Source: CALFVT01 sp039989855
GTDB lineage: Bacteria; Pseudomonadota; Alphaproteobacteria; Caulobacterales; Maricaulaceae
Direction of reading: 5' to 3'
Assembly: GCA_039989855.1 (NCBI GenBank)
Contig: JBDXGZ010000008.1
Location: 248,001-312,000 of the forward strand
Length of the DNA: 64,000 bases
Shown here: positions 9,681 to 17,828 of the stretch, piece by piece
How the letters are laid out: each line of letters begins with the position of its first letter
How positions within the stretch are numbered: the first letter of the stretch is position 1
Translations under genes and position numbers: made by a program
The notes under the pieces: model-generated
Database searches by the model: none
Told to the model about the DNA's origin: nothing
The model's input: only the letters and a program-made list of their open reading frames with translations

Positions 9681-10361
9681 TTACTTTGTGTCGTAAGGCG
9701 AAGCTAAGACCATAGCCCAATAGGTTGCGAGCCTTGTTGCCGGATTAAATTCGACAGCAACACCGAACTCTATGGCTTCCTCACTCAATAAGGCTTCGTT
9801 GTGACCTTTACTATCTTTCCATCCTTGTAAAGCGTCTTCCCAGCTTCTTTGACCTGCCGCGACATTCTCTAAGGCGGTAGAGTAAGTATAGCCTTGCCGT
9901 AAGACACGGTCTCCATGATGAGATCCATCAGTCCCTTCATGTTGCAACAGGCCATGAAAGGCGAGATCTTTAACGTGAACGTTGGCGGCTTCGGCCAGTT
10001 GGGAATTCCAAGTTAAAGCTGGGAGGCCATATTCAGCTCGGTAATTATTTAAGTCTCTAAGAAGGATGGTTTTATTTATCTCTGTTGGAGGCTCTATGCG
10101 AAAAATTGAATTTTCTCCTATCCCGCTATTTAAACGGCATTCACCCGATGGTTTTCGAATATCATCTTGGTAAAATATATGGCCTCGGCAAATGTGTTTT
10201 TCATCATTTTGGCAGAGCGCCGTACAGGCTTCAGCGGATTCCACGGTTGTGATTTGGTAAGTCCCATCGTTTGCTTTTCGCTGACCAATATCCTCAGTTG
10301 CGAAGGCTGAAATCGCAGGGAAAAGGAAAAATACAATTATAAGACTTATTTTTTGTTTCAT
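9681..10361 (-). CDS. Secreted PAN + CAP (SCP/PR-1) domain protein
   Basis: About 226 residues from the ATG at 10361; an in-frame GTG at 10376 would add five. A signal peptide (KQKISLIIVFFLFPAISAFA) is followed by a PAN-like module with cysteines (ESAEACTALCQNDEKHICRGHIFY ... GECRLNS). A C-terminal CAP domain starts near residue 105: LNNYRAEYGLPALTWNSQLAEAA, HEGTDGSHHGDRV, ENVAAGQRSWEDALQGWKDSKGHNEALL. Bacterial CAP domains are extracytoplasmic with mostly unknown activity. The CAP histidine and glutamate positions (GSHHGDR, ENVA) appear present. It lies upstream of the other PAN gene on the same strand with a 69-bp gap. Confidence 0.7.
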   Translation of the reverse strand: MKQKISLIIVFFLFPAISAFATEDIGQRKANDGTYQITTVESAEACTALCQNDEKHICRGHIFYQDDIRKPSGECRLNSGIGENSIFRIEPPTEINKTILLRDLNNYRAEYGLPALTWNSQLAEAANVHVKDLAFHGLLQHEGTDGSHHGDRVLRQGYTYSTALENVAAGQRSWEDALQGWKDSKGHNEALLSEEAIEFGVAVEFNPATRLATYWAMVLASPYDTK

Positions 10362-10436
10362 AAGATTAATGTGCACGAGAATGAATTCTGATCAATAGCC
10401 ATAGGGTTAAATCATGGACAGGAACTCAGTTAACCT

Positions 10437-12461
10437 TTAATTGGCGGCTTCGGCCGTACTTCGAACGGGGCTTGGCGTTAAACCGCTGGCTAAGTTACGC
10501 TCATTTATCATTGCATCAACTAACTCCGTATAAAATTCAAAGCTTGCCGATTTTTCGATATCTTCAGTAACAGGTAAGAGCGGACGATTTTTTCGACTTT
10601 TGTGTGCTGTCTTCATATAAGAGGCCCATAAGTCAGTGGGAAGCAAACCACCTGTGATCCTACGCATCGTGCTATTATCATCATTGCCCATCCATACACC
10701 TGTTGTGTAATCAGAAGTGAACCCTAAAAACCAGGCATCACGGTAATCTTGCGACGTACCCGTTTTGCCAGCAACCTGACGTTTGCCAAGTTGAGCTCCG
10801 CGACCTGTGCCCGTTTCAACAACATCTTGAAGCATTCGTGTGATATGGCGCGTATTGGTCTCTGAATATACGCGCTCGGCTTGTTGAGTATTGTGCGTGT
10901 AAAGTGTTTCTCCTGATGTGTTTTTAATAGACTTTATAAGATAAGGAGACCGTTTTCGGCCACCATTTGGAAGCACCATATAAGCTCCAACCATGTCTTT
11001 TAACGTCACTTCGGATGAACCAAGTGCAAGCGAATATGTTGCGCGAATGTTTGTGCGTAAGCCAAAGCGCCGGCTGAGTTCGGCAATTTTTGAGGGCCCA
11101 ACTTCGGCTCCAACTTGTGCGGCTATTGTATTTATTGAGAGCTTTAAGGCCTCCCTTATTGTCATAGGGCCACGGTAACGGTTTGTGTAATTTTTAGGCG
11201 ACCAGCCGTCTATAGTTGTTGGACGATCAACACGAATTGTCCCTGGTGTAAACCCCGCTTCTAATGCGGTGGCATAGACAAAAGTTTTGAAAGATGAACC
11301 CGGTTGCCTTTGGGCTTGTGTAGCGCGGTTAAATTTACTGGCATTATAATCTCTACCACCAATGAGAGCGACGATCGCACCCGTTTCATTCTCGGTTGAG
11401 ACAAGAGCGGCTTCAGCTACGCGCTTACGTTTAGAATTTTTACTCAGGATAGTTTCAACAGAATTTTTAGCATGTTTTTGCAAACTTGCATCGATTGTAA
11501 CTTCAATCACTAAGTCTGGGTATTTATGCCCAACAAGTTCTTGAGCTCGGTCGACGGCATAATCAAAAACATGACCTATAAGTGAATCCTTAAGGTATAC
11601 CTCGGACGTATCTTGAATAACAGGCGGATTGCTAATGGCTTGCGACATATCAAGTGTTGAAATCATACCGTTCACGCGCATGCGTTCTAAGACGAGTTGA
11701 GCGCGCGTCCAAGAGGCTTCAAAATTCCTTGTTGGATCGTAAGCACTCGGAGCTTTAGGGATGCCCGCTAATAATGCGGCTTCTGATAATGATATTTGTT
11801 TTGCCGATTTTCCAAAATACCTTTGTGATGCGGCCTCAATGCCGACAATACGTATCCCAAGATCAGTACGGTTCAAATAAAGCTCTAATATTTCTTGCTT
11901 AGAGAGAATCTGTTCCATCTCATAGGCAAGCCACATTTCCTGAACTTTACGTTTATAAGTTTTTTCACGGGTTAGAACGAGATTTTTGACAAGTTGTTGC
12001 GTTAACGTTGAGCCGCCTTGCGAACTTTTGCCAGATTTTGTATTCTCAAAAAAAGCACGAACAATCGCTTTTCGGTCTATTCCCGGATGGCTGTAAAAGC
12101 GTTCATCCTCAATCGCGAGGAATGCATTGGGGAGGTAAGGCGGGAGGTCGGTAAGTTTCAACGGACGCCCAATATAGGGGCCGCGGTGGCCTATAACATG
12201 GCTGTTTTTATCAACGAGGGTGTAATTAGGTTCCAAGTTAAGCTCCCACATAGCTGTTTTATCAGGGAGCTGGGGGATGCCTTGTAGGACAAACTGTCGT
12301 CCGAAGACATAAATGACTGCCATCACGATACAAATCATCGTCACGATGGTTAGCCAAACGGCTCTCCTACGTCGAAGGGCGTTATCATTCGCCGCATTTA
12401 TATCTGCACGATAAGTTTGCATAATTCCCGCTAGCGTATTTTTGCGTTCAAAGCTAGACAT
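10437..12461 (-). CDS. Class A penicillin-binding protein, PBP1A family
   Basis: 674 residues. A short cytoplasmic N-terminus and one membrane helix (~35-55) lead to a GT51 glycosyltransferase with catalytic Glu118 in AIEDERFYSHPG and the GGSTLTQQLVKN motif. The transpeptidase domain has SxxK at Ser389-Lys392 (QPGSSFKTF), an SxN motif (SINT) and KTG (AGKTGTSQD). It polymerises and cross-links peptidoglycan at the inner membrane. It is shorter than E. coli PBP1A and lacks the large inserted OB-like region, as in many alphaproteobacterial paralogs. Its ATG is only 5 bp from the divergent ATG at 12467. An internal Met14 at 12422 is the alternative start. Confidence 0.9.
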   Translation of the reverse strand: MSSFERKNTLAGIMQTYRADINAANDNALRRRRAVWLTIVTMICIVMAVIYVFGRQFVLQGIPQLPDKTAMWELNLEPNYTLVDKNSHVIGHRGPYIGRPLKLTDLPPYLPNAFLAIEDERFYSHPGIDRKAIVRAFFENTKSGKSSQGGSTLTQQLVKNLVLTREKTYKRKVQEMWLAYEMEQILSKQEILELYLNRTDLGIRIVGIEAASQRYFGKSAKQISLSEAALLAGIPKAPSAYDPTRNFEASWTRAQLVLERMRVNGMISTLDMSQAISNPPVIQDTSEVYLKDSLIGHVFDYAVDRAQELVGHKYPDLVIEVTIDASLQKHAKNSVETILSKNSKRKRVAEAALVSTENETGAIVALIGGRDYNASKFNRATQAQRQPGSSFKTFVYATALEAGFTPGTIRVDRPTTIDGWSPKNYTNRYRGPMTIREALKLSINTIAAQVGAEVGPSKIAELSRRFGLRTNIRATYSLALGSSEVTLKDMVGAYMVLPNGGRKRSPYLIKSIKNTSGETLYTHNTQQAERVYSETNTRHITRMLQDVVETGTGRGAQLGKRQVAGKTGTSQDYRDAWFLGFTSDYTTGVWMGNDDNSTMRRITGGLLPTDLWASYMKTAHKSRKNRPLLPVTEDIEKSASFEFYTELVDAMINERNLASGLTPSPVRSTAEAAN

Positions 12462-12466
12462 TCACA

Positions 12467-12955
12467 ATGACAGACTCACATAAAAATTCGCAATCTCAAA
12501 TGTCACGGTTTTGGAAGACCAAAAATATGGCAGAATTAAGTCGAGAAGAGTGGGAAAGTCTCTGTGATGGTTGCGGTAAATGTTGCTGCATCCGTCTTGA
12601 AGACGAGGATACATCTGAAATTTTTATAACGGATGTGGCCTGTAAGCTTTTCGACTCAGCGACCTGTCAGTGTGGGGATTACCCAAACCGCTCCAAATTA
12701 GTGCCGGATTGCGTTACGCTAACGCCTGCGAATGTCGACCAGCTTCATTGGATGCCGCAAACTTGTGCCTACCGCCTTGTTGCCAATGGTGAGGATCTGC
12801 CAGATTACCATCACCTCGTTAGCGGCTCTCGCAACACAATCCATGAGGCCGCTATGAGCGTGCAGGGAGCCGTCTATTCTGAAGATGATATTGATGCGGA
12901 GGATATTCCTCGACGTATTGTTGTCTGGCCTGGCGAACCTGATTTGAGTGAATAG
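12467..12955 (+). CDS. YcgN/UPF0260 family cysteine-cluster protein
   Basis: 162 residues with the family hallmark FWKTKNMAELSREEWESLCDGCGKCCCIRLED near the N-terminus, followed by TCQCGDYPNRSKLVPDC and WMPQTCAYRL. The cysteine arrangement suggests metal or Fe-S binding, but the role of UPF0260 is not established. Most relatives start close to the FWKTK motif, so Met12 at 12500 is a plausible real start. That would also relieve the crowding with the divergent PBP gene, whose ATG is 5 bp from the ATG at 12467. The GTA cluster begins 68 bp downstream on the same strand. Confidence 0.85.
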   Translation: MTDSHKNSQSQMSRFWKTKNMAELSREEWESLCDGCGKCCCIRLEDEDTSEIFITDVACKLFDSATCQCGDYPNRSKLVPDCVTLTPANVDQLHWMPQTCAYRLVANGEDLPDYHHLVSGSRNTIHEAAMSVQGAVYSEDDIDAEDIPRRIVVWPGEPDLSE

Positions 12956-12965
12956 CTGCGTTTTC

Positions 12966-12985
12966 ACGGCAGAGTTTACGGCAGA
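12966..12985 (+). promoter_or_regulatory. Direct repeat upstream of the GTA cluster
   Basis: The octamer ACGGCAGA occurs at 12966-12973 and again at 12978-12985, a 12-bp period, 39 bp before the gp1 start. A CATACT hexamer at 13012-13017 could be a -10 element. GTA operons in this class need dedicated activators (GafA type), so a binding site here is plausible but not shown. Confidence 0.3.
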
Positions 12986-13023
12986 TAAATCCACGCCCCT
13001 TTAAATTTAGCCATACTGTTTCG

Positions 13024-13383
13024 ATGTCACCTATTGATCCGACTCCGCTCTTGCAATCCATCTCGCATCTATTGCGACAGATAGAGAGCTATACGCGAGA
13101 TGAAGAGGTGGTGGAGCCAGCGTCTTATGAAAAAATGGCAAAGTCTATCTCATTCCAGCTTAAAGCTGTGCAAGATATCGAGCTATTTAATCAGAGCCAA
13201 AATAAAACTGAACCGCTAACGAAAAATCAAAATTATGAAAATGTGTCCGCCCAAAGCCGTGCTGAACGCGACCGCCTCATTGAGCGACTTACCAATCTCT
13301 ACAATCACGTCAATGGACCGCCAGAGGTTCTCGGCGCTGATGGCGAAGGTGACGGTGGAGGAGGTACTTCATCTCTCGCATGA
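13024..13383 (+). CDS. GTA gp1-like small terminase subunit
   Basis: 119 residues, highly charged and mainly helical, including a long central helix (FQLKAVQDIELFNQSQNK) and SRAERDRLIERLTNLYNHVNG near the C-terminus, then a Gly/Asp-rich tail. Position immediately before and overlapping the large terminase gene, as in GTA clusters, gives the assignment; the primary sequence alone is weakly conserved. In Rhodobacter capsulatus gp1 was recognised as a divergent small terminase that helps recruit DNA to the packaging motor. It starts at ATG 13024 after the direct repeat and overlaps gp2 by about 70 bp in another frame. Confidence 0.65.
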   Translation: MSPIDPTPLLQSISHLLRQIESYTRDEEVVEPASYEKMAKSISFQLKAVQDIELFNQSQNKTEPLTKNQNYENVSAQSRAERDRLIERLTNLYNHVNGPPEVLGADGEGDGGGGTSSLA

Positions 13384-14573
13384 TTGGTCGCTTTACGCGC
13401 GTGACGATCAAAAGCCTCCCGAACAAGATTGGTTCATTTGGTTGCTTCTGGGAGGGCGCGGCTCCGGAAAGACGCGGGCAGGGGCCGAGTGGGTTCGCAA
13501 GCAAGTCATATATCAAGGGGCTAAACGTATTGCCCTTGTCGCGCCAACTTATAATGACGCGCGCGAGGTTATGATTGAAGGGGAGAGCGGATTGCGTAAT
13601 ATTGGCTATCCGAGCGAGCGCCCTACCTATATTTCGTCACGGCGACGGTTGGAATGGCCGAACGGGGCCGTGGGGCAAATTTTTAGCTCGGAAGATCCAG
13701 ACGGTCTTCGGGGGCCGCAATTTGACTGCGCATGGGCGGACGAATTTTGTGCATGGACACATCCTGAATATACGTTGTCTAATTTACGCATGGGACTCCG
13801 CTTAGGCGATCATCCGCAATTAGTTGTAACGACCACGCCTCGCCCTCTGCCAGCCCTTAAGCGCTTAATGGAAACGAGTGGTCTTGTTATAACAAAAATG
13901 ACAACGCAGCAGAATGGAGCCTTTCTCTCGCCGAGCTTCATTCGGGCGATGGAAGAGACTTACGGTGAAACGCGCTTAGGCCGACAAGAATTGAGCGGCG
14001 AGATCATTGAAGACCTCCCAGGTGCTTTATGGCGACGAAATGAGATTGAAGCCTGCCGGATGAGGCAAGCTCCAGAGTGCGAGCGAATTATCATTGCCTT
14101 AGACCCTCCTGTGACAGGCCATAAAAAATCCGATAGTTGCGGGATGATTGTTGCAGGCCTTATGGGTCACGGACGTGAGGCTCATGCTTATATACTTGAA
14201 GATGCCTCTATCCAAGGCGTTAGCCCAGAGCAATGGGCTGCACCAAAGTTGGGATGCGGATTATATTCTCGCCGAGACCAACCAAGGCGGCGACCTTGTG
14301 AAAACGGTTATCAATATGATTGACCCAACGGTACTGGTTCGTTCAGTCTTTGCCCGTCATGGAAAGCGGACGCGTGCGGAGCCTGTGGCGGCGCTTTATA
14401 GTCACGGGCGGGTTCATCATGTGGGTTCGCATTTTGCGGCGTTAGAAGATGAGCTGTGCGCCCTCGGCACAGAGGCGCTCAAGAAAAGCCCTGACCGCGC
14501 CGACGCCCTTGTCTGGGCTGTAACGGATTTATTGCTACGCCCCACGTCACATCCAACGGTGAGGGGGATATAA
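13313..14573 (+). pseudogene. GTA gp2 large terminase, frameshifted in the nuclease domain
   Basis: The first segment (ATG 13313, frame open to 14323) carries the packaging ATPase: Walker A LLLGGRGSGKTRAGAEWVR, Walker B FDCAWADEFCAW, and the start of the RNase H-like nuclease with its first acidic motif (IIALDPPVTGHK). Near 14230-14255 the reading frame jumps by one. The second segment, readable to 14573, carries the second and third nuclease motifs (YILAETNQGGDLV and DRADALVWAVTDLL). About 17 or so bases that should encode the residues between QWA and WDADYI appear to be missing, so this looks like a small deletion and not programmed frameshifting. The first frame would end in about 20 unrelated residues. 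Without the nuclease acidic residues, headful DNA cutting should fail. Confidence 0.85.
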
Positions 14574-14610
14574 AACTTGTGCGCGTTCCGTCCCTCTGTC
14601 AAAAACGCAT

Positions 14611-15141
14611 ATGGATGATATTTTAACGCCCCTCATAGCCCTCCTCATTATTACAGTTTTTATTGTCTTGTGGTTAAAACGCCCAGCGTCCGAGTTTCAG
14701 GTTCCGCAAACGAAATCTTTTAATCCAAAGATTTTCAAATATTTCACAGCGCGCGAAAGCTTGTTCGTCAATAAATCTGAAGCGGTTTTATTTGATATAT
14801 TGTATAAAACCCTCTCGCCCAAGTACCGTGTGTTCACAAAGGTACGTCTTGAAGATATCATTGGCGTTCGTACAGGTAATATGGACGCCAAGGTCAGGTG
14901 GTCATTGCGAGGACGTGTAAAAAGCCGTCATGTAGACTTTGTTATATCAACGCCGAAAGGTCAGGTTCTGATGATGATTGAGCTTGACGGCACATCTCAT
15001 CTATCAAGCGCTGCGCAGCATGCAGATGCCTTTAAGGATGCATTGGCTAATGCCGTCAACATACCTTTGTATCGTATTAACACGGACGATAATTTCCACA
15101 AGAAAATTGCCGTGATTCAGCGCCAGCTTAGCGGTCATTAA
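14611..15141 (+). CDS. DUF2726-like membrane-anchored nuclease-fold protein
   Basis: 176 residues. One N-terminal membrane helix (LIALLIITVFIVLWL, ~6-22) is followed by a domain with VLFDILYKTLSPKYRVFTKVRLEDII, HVDFVISTPKGQVLMMIELDG and a C-terminal ANAVNIPLYRIN. The D...ELDG spacing and the flanking pattern fit DUF2726, a PD-(D/E)XK-like family often fused to topoisomerase or helicase parts. The usual terminal lysine is not obvious in ELDG. It is not a standard GTA component, yet sits between terminase and portal on the same strand, 37 bp after gp2. A role in the particle is speculation. Confidence 0.6.
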   Translation: MDDILTPLIALLIITVFIVLWLKRPASEFQVPQTKSFNPKIFKYFTARESLFVNKSEAVLFDILYKTLSPKYRVFTKVRLEDIIGVRTGNMDAKVRWSLRGRVKSRHVDFVISTPKGQVLMMIELDGTSHLSSAAQHADAFKDALANAVNIPLYRINTDDNFHKKIAVIQRQLSGH

Positions 15142-15193
15142 GCCCCTATTAACTTTAATGGCCGAGTGTACTCTATTAGATAGGAGCCTCATA

Positions 15194-15640
15194 ATGGCCG
15201 GCGCAAAATCAAACGAAAAAATTAATCATAGCTTGTCACCTCGTCGTGATCTTAAGATTGTCTCGCAAGATTTATCAAGGCTTAACCGCGAGCTTGCGAC
15301 TCAAATGATCATCCTCGCAAGTCAAACGGGTGACGTTGATGCTCTCATACAGTCAGCCGAAATGTTACGTAAATCTCAGGTGCAATATGGGACAGAGAAC
15401 ACATCACAGGAGACTGCTGAAGCTCATATGATCTTGGCTAGCACCTTACATAAAATTGCGAAGGTCAATCAAGACGCTGGCATTTTAGAGCAAGCGATTT
15501 CAGAATATCGTCTCGCGATTACTTTGGCGTCTGTGACTAATCATGAAGCTTTGCGGATTCGTTTGCGTCAGGATTATAAGAGCGCGCGTGAGTTAGCACG
15601 AGATCTGGCCACTAATGCATCCCACAAGCACTCTGCTTGA
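15194..15640 (+). CDS. Hypothetical helical protein inside the GTA cluster
   Basis: 148 residues from ATG 15194, which is preceded by GGAG at a 7-base spacing; an upstream in-frame start at 15158 lacks this. The protein is almost entirely helical (ELATQMIILASQTGDVDALIQSAEML, AEAHMILASTLHKIAKVNQ, LEQAISEYRLAITLA), giving a TPR/SEL1-like alternation of Ala and Leu. No cysteines, signal peptide or membrane helix. No known family recognised. It follows the DUF2726-like gene by 52 bp and is separated from the portal gene by 151 bp that show no feature. Confidence 0.55.
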   Translation: MAGAKSNEKINHSLSPRRDLKIVSQDLSRLNRELATQMIILASQTGDVDALIQSAEMLRKSQVQYGTENTSQETAEAHMILASTLHKIAKVNQDAGILEQAISEYRLAITLASVTNHEALRIRLRQDYKSARELARDLATNASHKHSA

Positions 15641-15791
15641 ACGGATTGATTTTAAACGATATTTAACGAAGACCTTGAGATAAATCCTCAGCCCCCTTCG
15701 TTGCGACTATCTTTCCTTCATCGCCAAAGATGACCCGCTAAATTGTTTCCATGTTGGAAGTAAATGTCTGCGGAAATGAGATAGTAGTTTT

Positions 15792-17015
15792 ATGAAAAAT
15801 TGGATTAAGTCGGCGCTCTCTTCTGAGCGCTCGAACACGCGTTTAAATGCGGATGATTGGTCACACAAAAGCCAAGCAAATCGCCCGTTGATTGCCTTGC
15901 AATTACCACAGCAAGCTAGCTGGGGGGGATATAACTTTTCAGGCAAAAGTCTTTCGGGACTGAGTCATGAAGCTTATCAACGCAATGCGATTGCTTATCG
16001 GTGTGTGCGCTTGATAGCGGAATCGGCGGCCTCCGTTGACTTTCAGATTACGCGAAATGGCCGCATTGATGAGACTGATCCTCTGTCCCGTGCTTTTGCA
16101 CATACGCATATTGAAACATCTTTCACCGAAGTCTTAGAGGCCTTTTATGGCTATCTTCAGTTGACTGGGAATGGATATTTGGAAGCCATAAAATGTAATG
16201 AAAATATCGTCGGTTTTCGTGCCTTACGCCCTGATCGTGTTGAGGTCAAAACGAGTGCGAATGGCTATAAAATTGGCTATGTTCACCGCATTAACAATCA
16301 AACCCGTTTGATTAAAGATGACCTTACGACGGGGCAATGCGGTGTGTTTCATCAGCGCGTGTTTAATCCGGTTGATGATCATTACGGCTTTGCGCCTATG
16401 AAAGCTGCGAGTCGCGCGGTGGACTTACATAATGAGGGCGCGCGCTGGGTGAAAGCTTTATTGGATAACTCAGCAAGGCCTAGCGGCGCGTTGATTTACA
16501 AGGGTGCGTCAGGCGGAGAGCGCTTGTCAGGTGAACAATTTGACCGCTTAAAAGCGGAACTTGAGCAGGCCCACACGGGAGCGGAACGAGCAGGGCGTCC
16601 GATGCTCCTCGAAGGTGGTCTTGATTGGAAAGCGATGAGCTTAACGCCAACGGATATGGATTTCTTAAATGCACGCCGCGAAGCTGCGCGAGAAATTGCT
16701 TTAGCCTTTGGCGTGCCGCCGATGCTCCTTGGTATTCCAGGTGACAATACTTACGCGAATTATAAAGAAGCTAATTTGGCCTTCTGGCGCACGGTTGTTT
16801 TGCCACTTGTTAAGAAAACCTCACATGGCTTGCAACGATGGTTACGCTCTTTTTACGGCCCGGACGTTGAAATTTGTGTTGATATGGACGGCATTATAGC
16901 CTTGTCCGCTGAACGGTCTGCACTCTGGGAGCGGTTGCAATCTGCGAGCTTCCTCACGGATAGCGAACGGCGTAAAATGGCTGGACTTCCAACGTTGGAG
17001 GCTGACAATGGCTAA
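15792..17015 (+). CDS. GTA gp3 portal protein
   Basis: 407 residues, HK97-type phage portal family. Typical landmarks are YQRNAIAYRCVRLIAESAASVDFQI near the N-terminus, FYGYLQLTGNGYLEAI, the FGFAPMKAA-like HYGFAPMKAASRAVDLHNEGARWVKALLDN, and the C-terminal REIALAFGVPPMLLGIPGDNTYANYKEANLAFWR. The portal dodecamer forms the capsid vertex through which DNA enters. The gene is intact and of normal length. It overlaps the following small gene by 8 bp. A weak ribosome binding site precedes the ATG. Confidence 0.92.
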   Translation: MKNWIKSALSSERSNTRLNADDWSHKSQANRPLIALQLPQQASWGGYNFSGKSLSGLSHEAYQRNAIAYRCVRLIAESAASVDFQITRNGRIDETDPLSRAFAHTHIETSFTEVLEAFYGYLQLTGNGYLEAIKCNENIVGFRALRPDRVEVKTSANGYKIGYVHRINNQTRLIKDDLTTGQCGVFHQRVFNPVDDHYGFAPMKAASRAVDLHNEGARWVKALLDNSARPSGALIYKGASGGERLSGEQFDRLKAELEQAHTGAERAGRPMLLEGGLDWKAMSLTPTDMDFLNARREAAREIALAFGVPPMLLGIPGDNTYANYKEANLAFWRTVVLPLVKKTSHGLQRWLRSFYGPDVEICVDMDGIIALSAERSALWERLQSASFLTDSERRKMAGLPTLEADNG

Positions 17016-17259
17016 TAAAAATAGTTTTTACCTCGACCGCCGCCTAAGCGTTGGGGTGATCATTACCCTAACCTTGCAAACAGCGAGTGCTTTGATGTGG
17101 GCAGGCGCTGCGGAAGCGAGAATTAAAACCCTTGAAGGGCAATCGTCTCAAACTTCTCATGTGTCAGAGCGTCTAGCTCGGCTTGAAGAAAAAGTTGATC
17201 TGACCCGCGAAACGGTTGTGCGTATCGAGCAACGCCTCGATGGAATGTCGAAACCCTAA
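17008..17259 (+). CDS. Small membrane/coiled-coil protein at the gp3.5 position
   Basis: 83 residues. One hydrophobic segment (LSVGVIITLTLQTASALMWAGAA, ~11-33) is followed by a coiled coil (SERLARLEEKVDLTRETVVRIEQRLDGM). A short gene of this kind sits between portal and protease in the RcGTA-type cluster and is called gp3.5; this match is positional and architectural. The start overlaps the portal gene end by 8 bp, implying translational coupling. Function in particles is not known. Holin-like or scaffold roles have no support from this sequence. Confidence 0.65.
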   Translation: MANKNSFYLDRRLSVGVIITLTLQTASALMWAGAAEARIKTLEGQSSQTSHVSERLARLEEKVDLTRETVVRIEQRLDGMSKP

Positions 17260-17270
17260 GAGATAATATT

Positions 17271-17828
17271 ATGAATTTATCAATTGCAAAACCTTTGCTG
17301 GGAACAGCAAGGGAGCCTTTAGACATGTCGACAAATGGTTTGGAATTAAAAGGCTATGCCAGCCGTTTTGACCAGCTTGATTTGTCAAGCGACCAAGTGC
17401 GGCGGGGAGCCTTTGCCAGCTCTTTGCTAACTCAACCCTCGCCAATTCCGATGCTGTTTAATCACGAGACTGATAACCCTATCGGGGTTTGGAACCATGT
17501 GGTTGAAGACGAGGTTGGCCTCTATGTTGAGGGGTTATTATTTACAGGTGACGAGAGAACATCTCGCATTAAGCGTTTGGTGGAAAGCGGCGGCCTATCG
17601 GGCTTGTCCATCGGCTTTCGCACAAACCGTTATACGCGCCGTTCAGACGGCGGACGGGACTTATTAGATATTGAATTGTGGGAGGTTTCTATCGTCGCCT
17701 TCCCAATGCTGCCGAGTGCGCGCTTAACGGAGATTAGCTCCGCTGTGCCGCTGGTTAGCACCTTACCCGACGATATTGTTCACTTCCCACAAGCTGATGA
17801 AACGATAAAGGAGTCAATGAATGGCTAA
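17271..17828 (+). CDS. GTA gp4 prohead protease
   Basis: 185 residues, HK97-family capsid maturation protease. The core shows LKGYASRFDQLDLSSDQVRRGAFASSL, then the catalytic histidine in LFNHETDNPIGVW and the serine in GGLSGLSIGFRTN. ELWEVSIVAFPMLPSARL closes the fold. It removes the N-terminal delta region of the capsid protein during head maturation. The end overlaps the capsid start by 8 bp (17821-17828), as expected for a coupled head operon. The first ~20 residues are poorly conserved, so an internal Met19 (LDMSTNGLELKGYASRF) is an alternative start. Confidence 0.9.
   Translation: MNLSIAKPLLGTAREPLDMSTNGLELKGYASRFDQLDLSSDQVRRGAFASSLLTQPSPIPMLFNHETDNPIGVWNHVVEDEVGLYVEGLLFTGDERTSRIKRLVESGGLSGLSIGFRTNRYTRRSDGGRDLLDIELWEVSIVAFPMLPSARLTEISSAVPLVSTLPDDIVHFPQADETIKESMNG

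Noticed and set aside
14148..14573. Separate gene starting at the in-frame Met at 14148
   Set aside because: Its conserved part is the second half of the large terminase nuclease; the first ~30 residues are out-of-frame noise.
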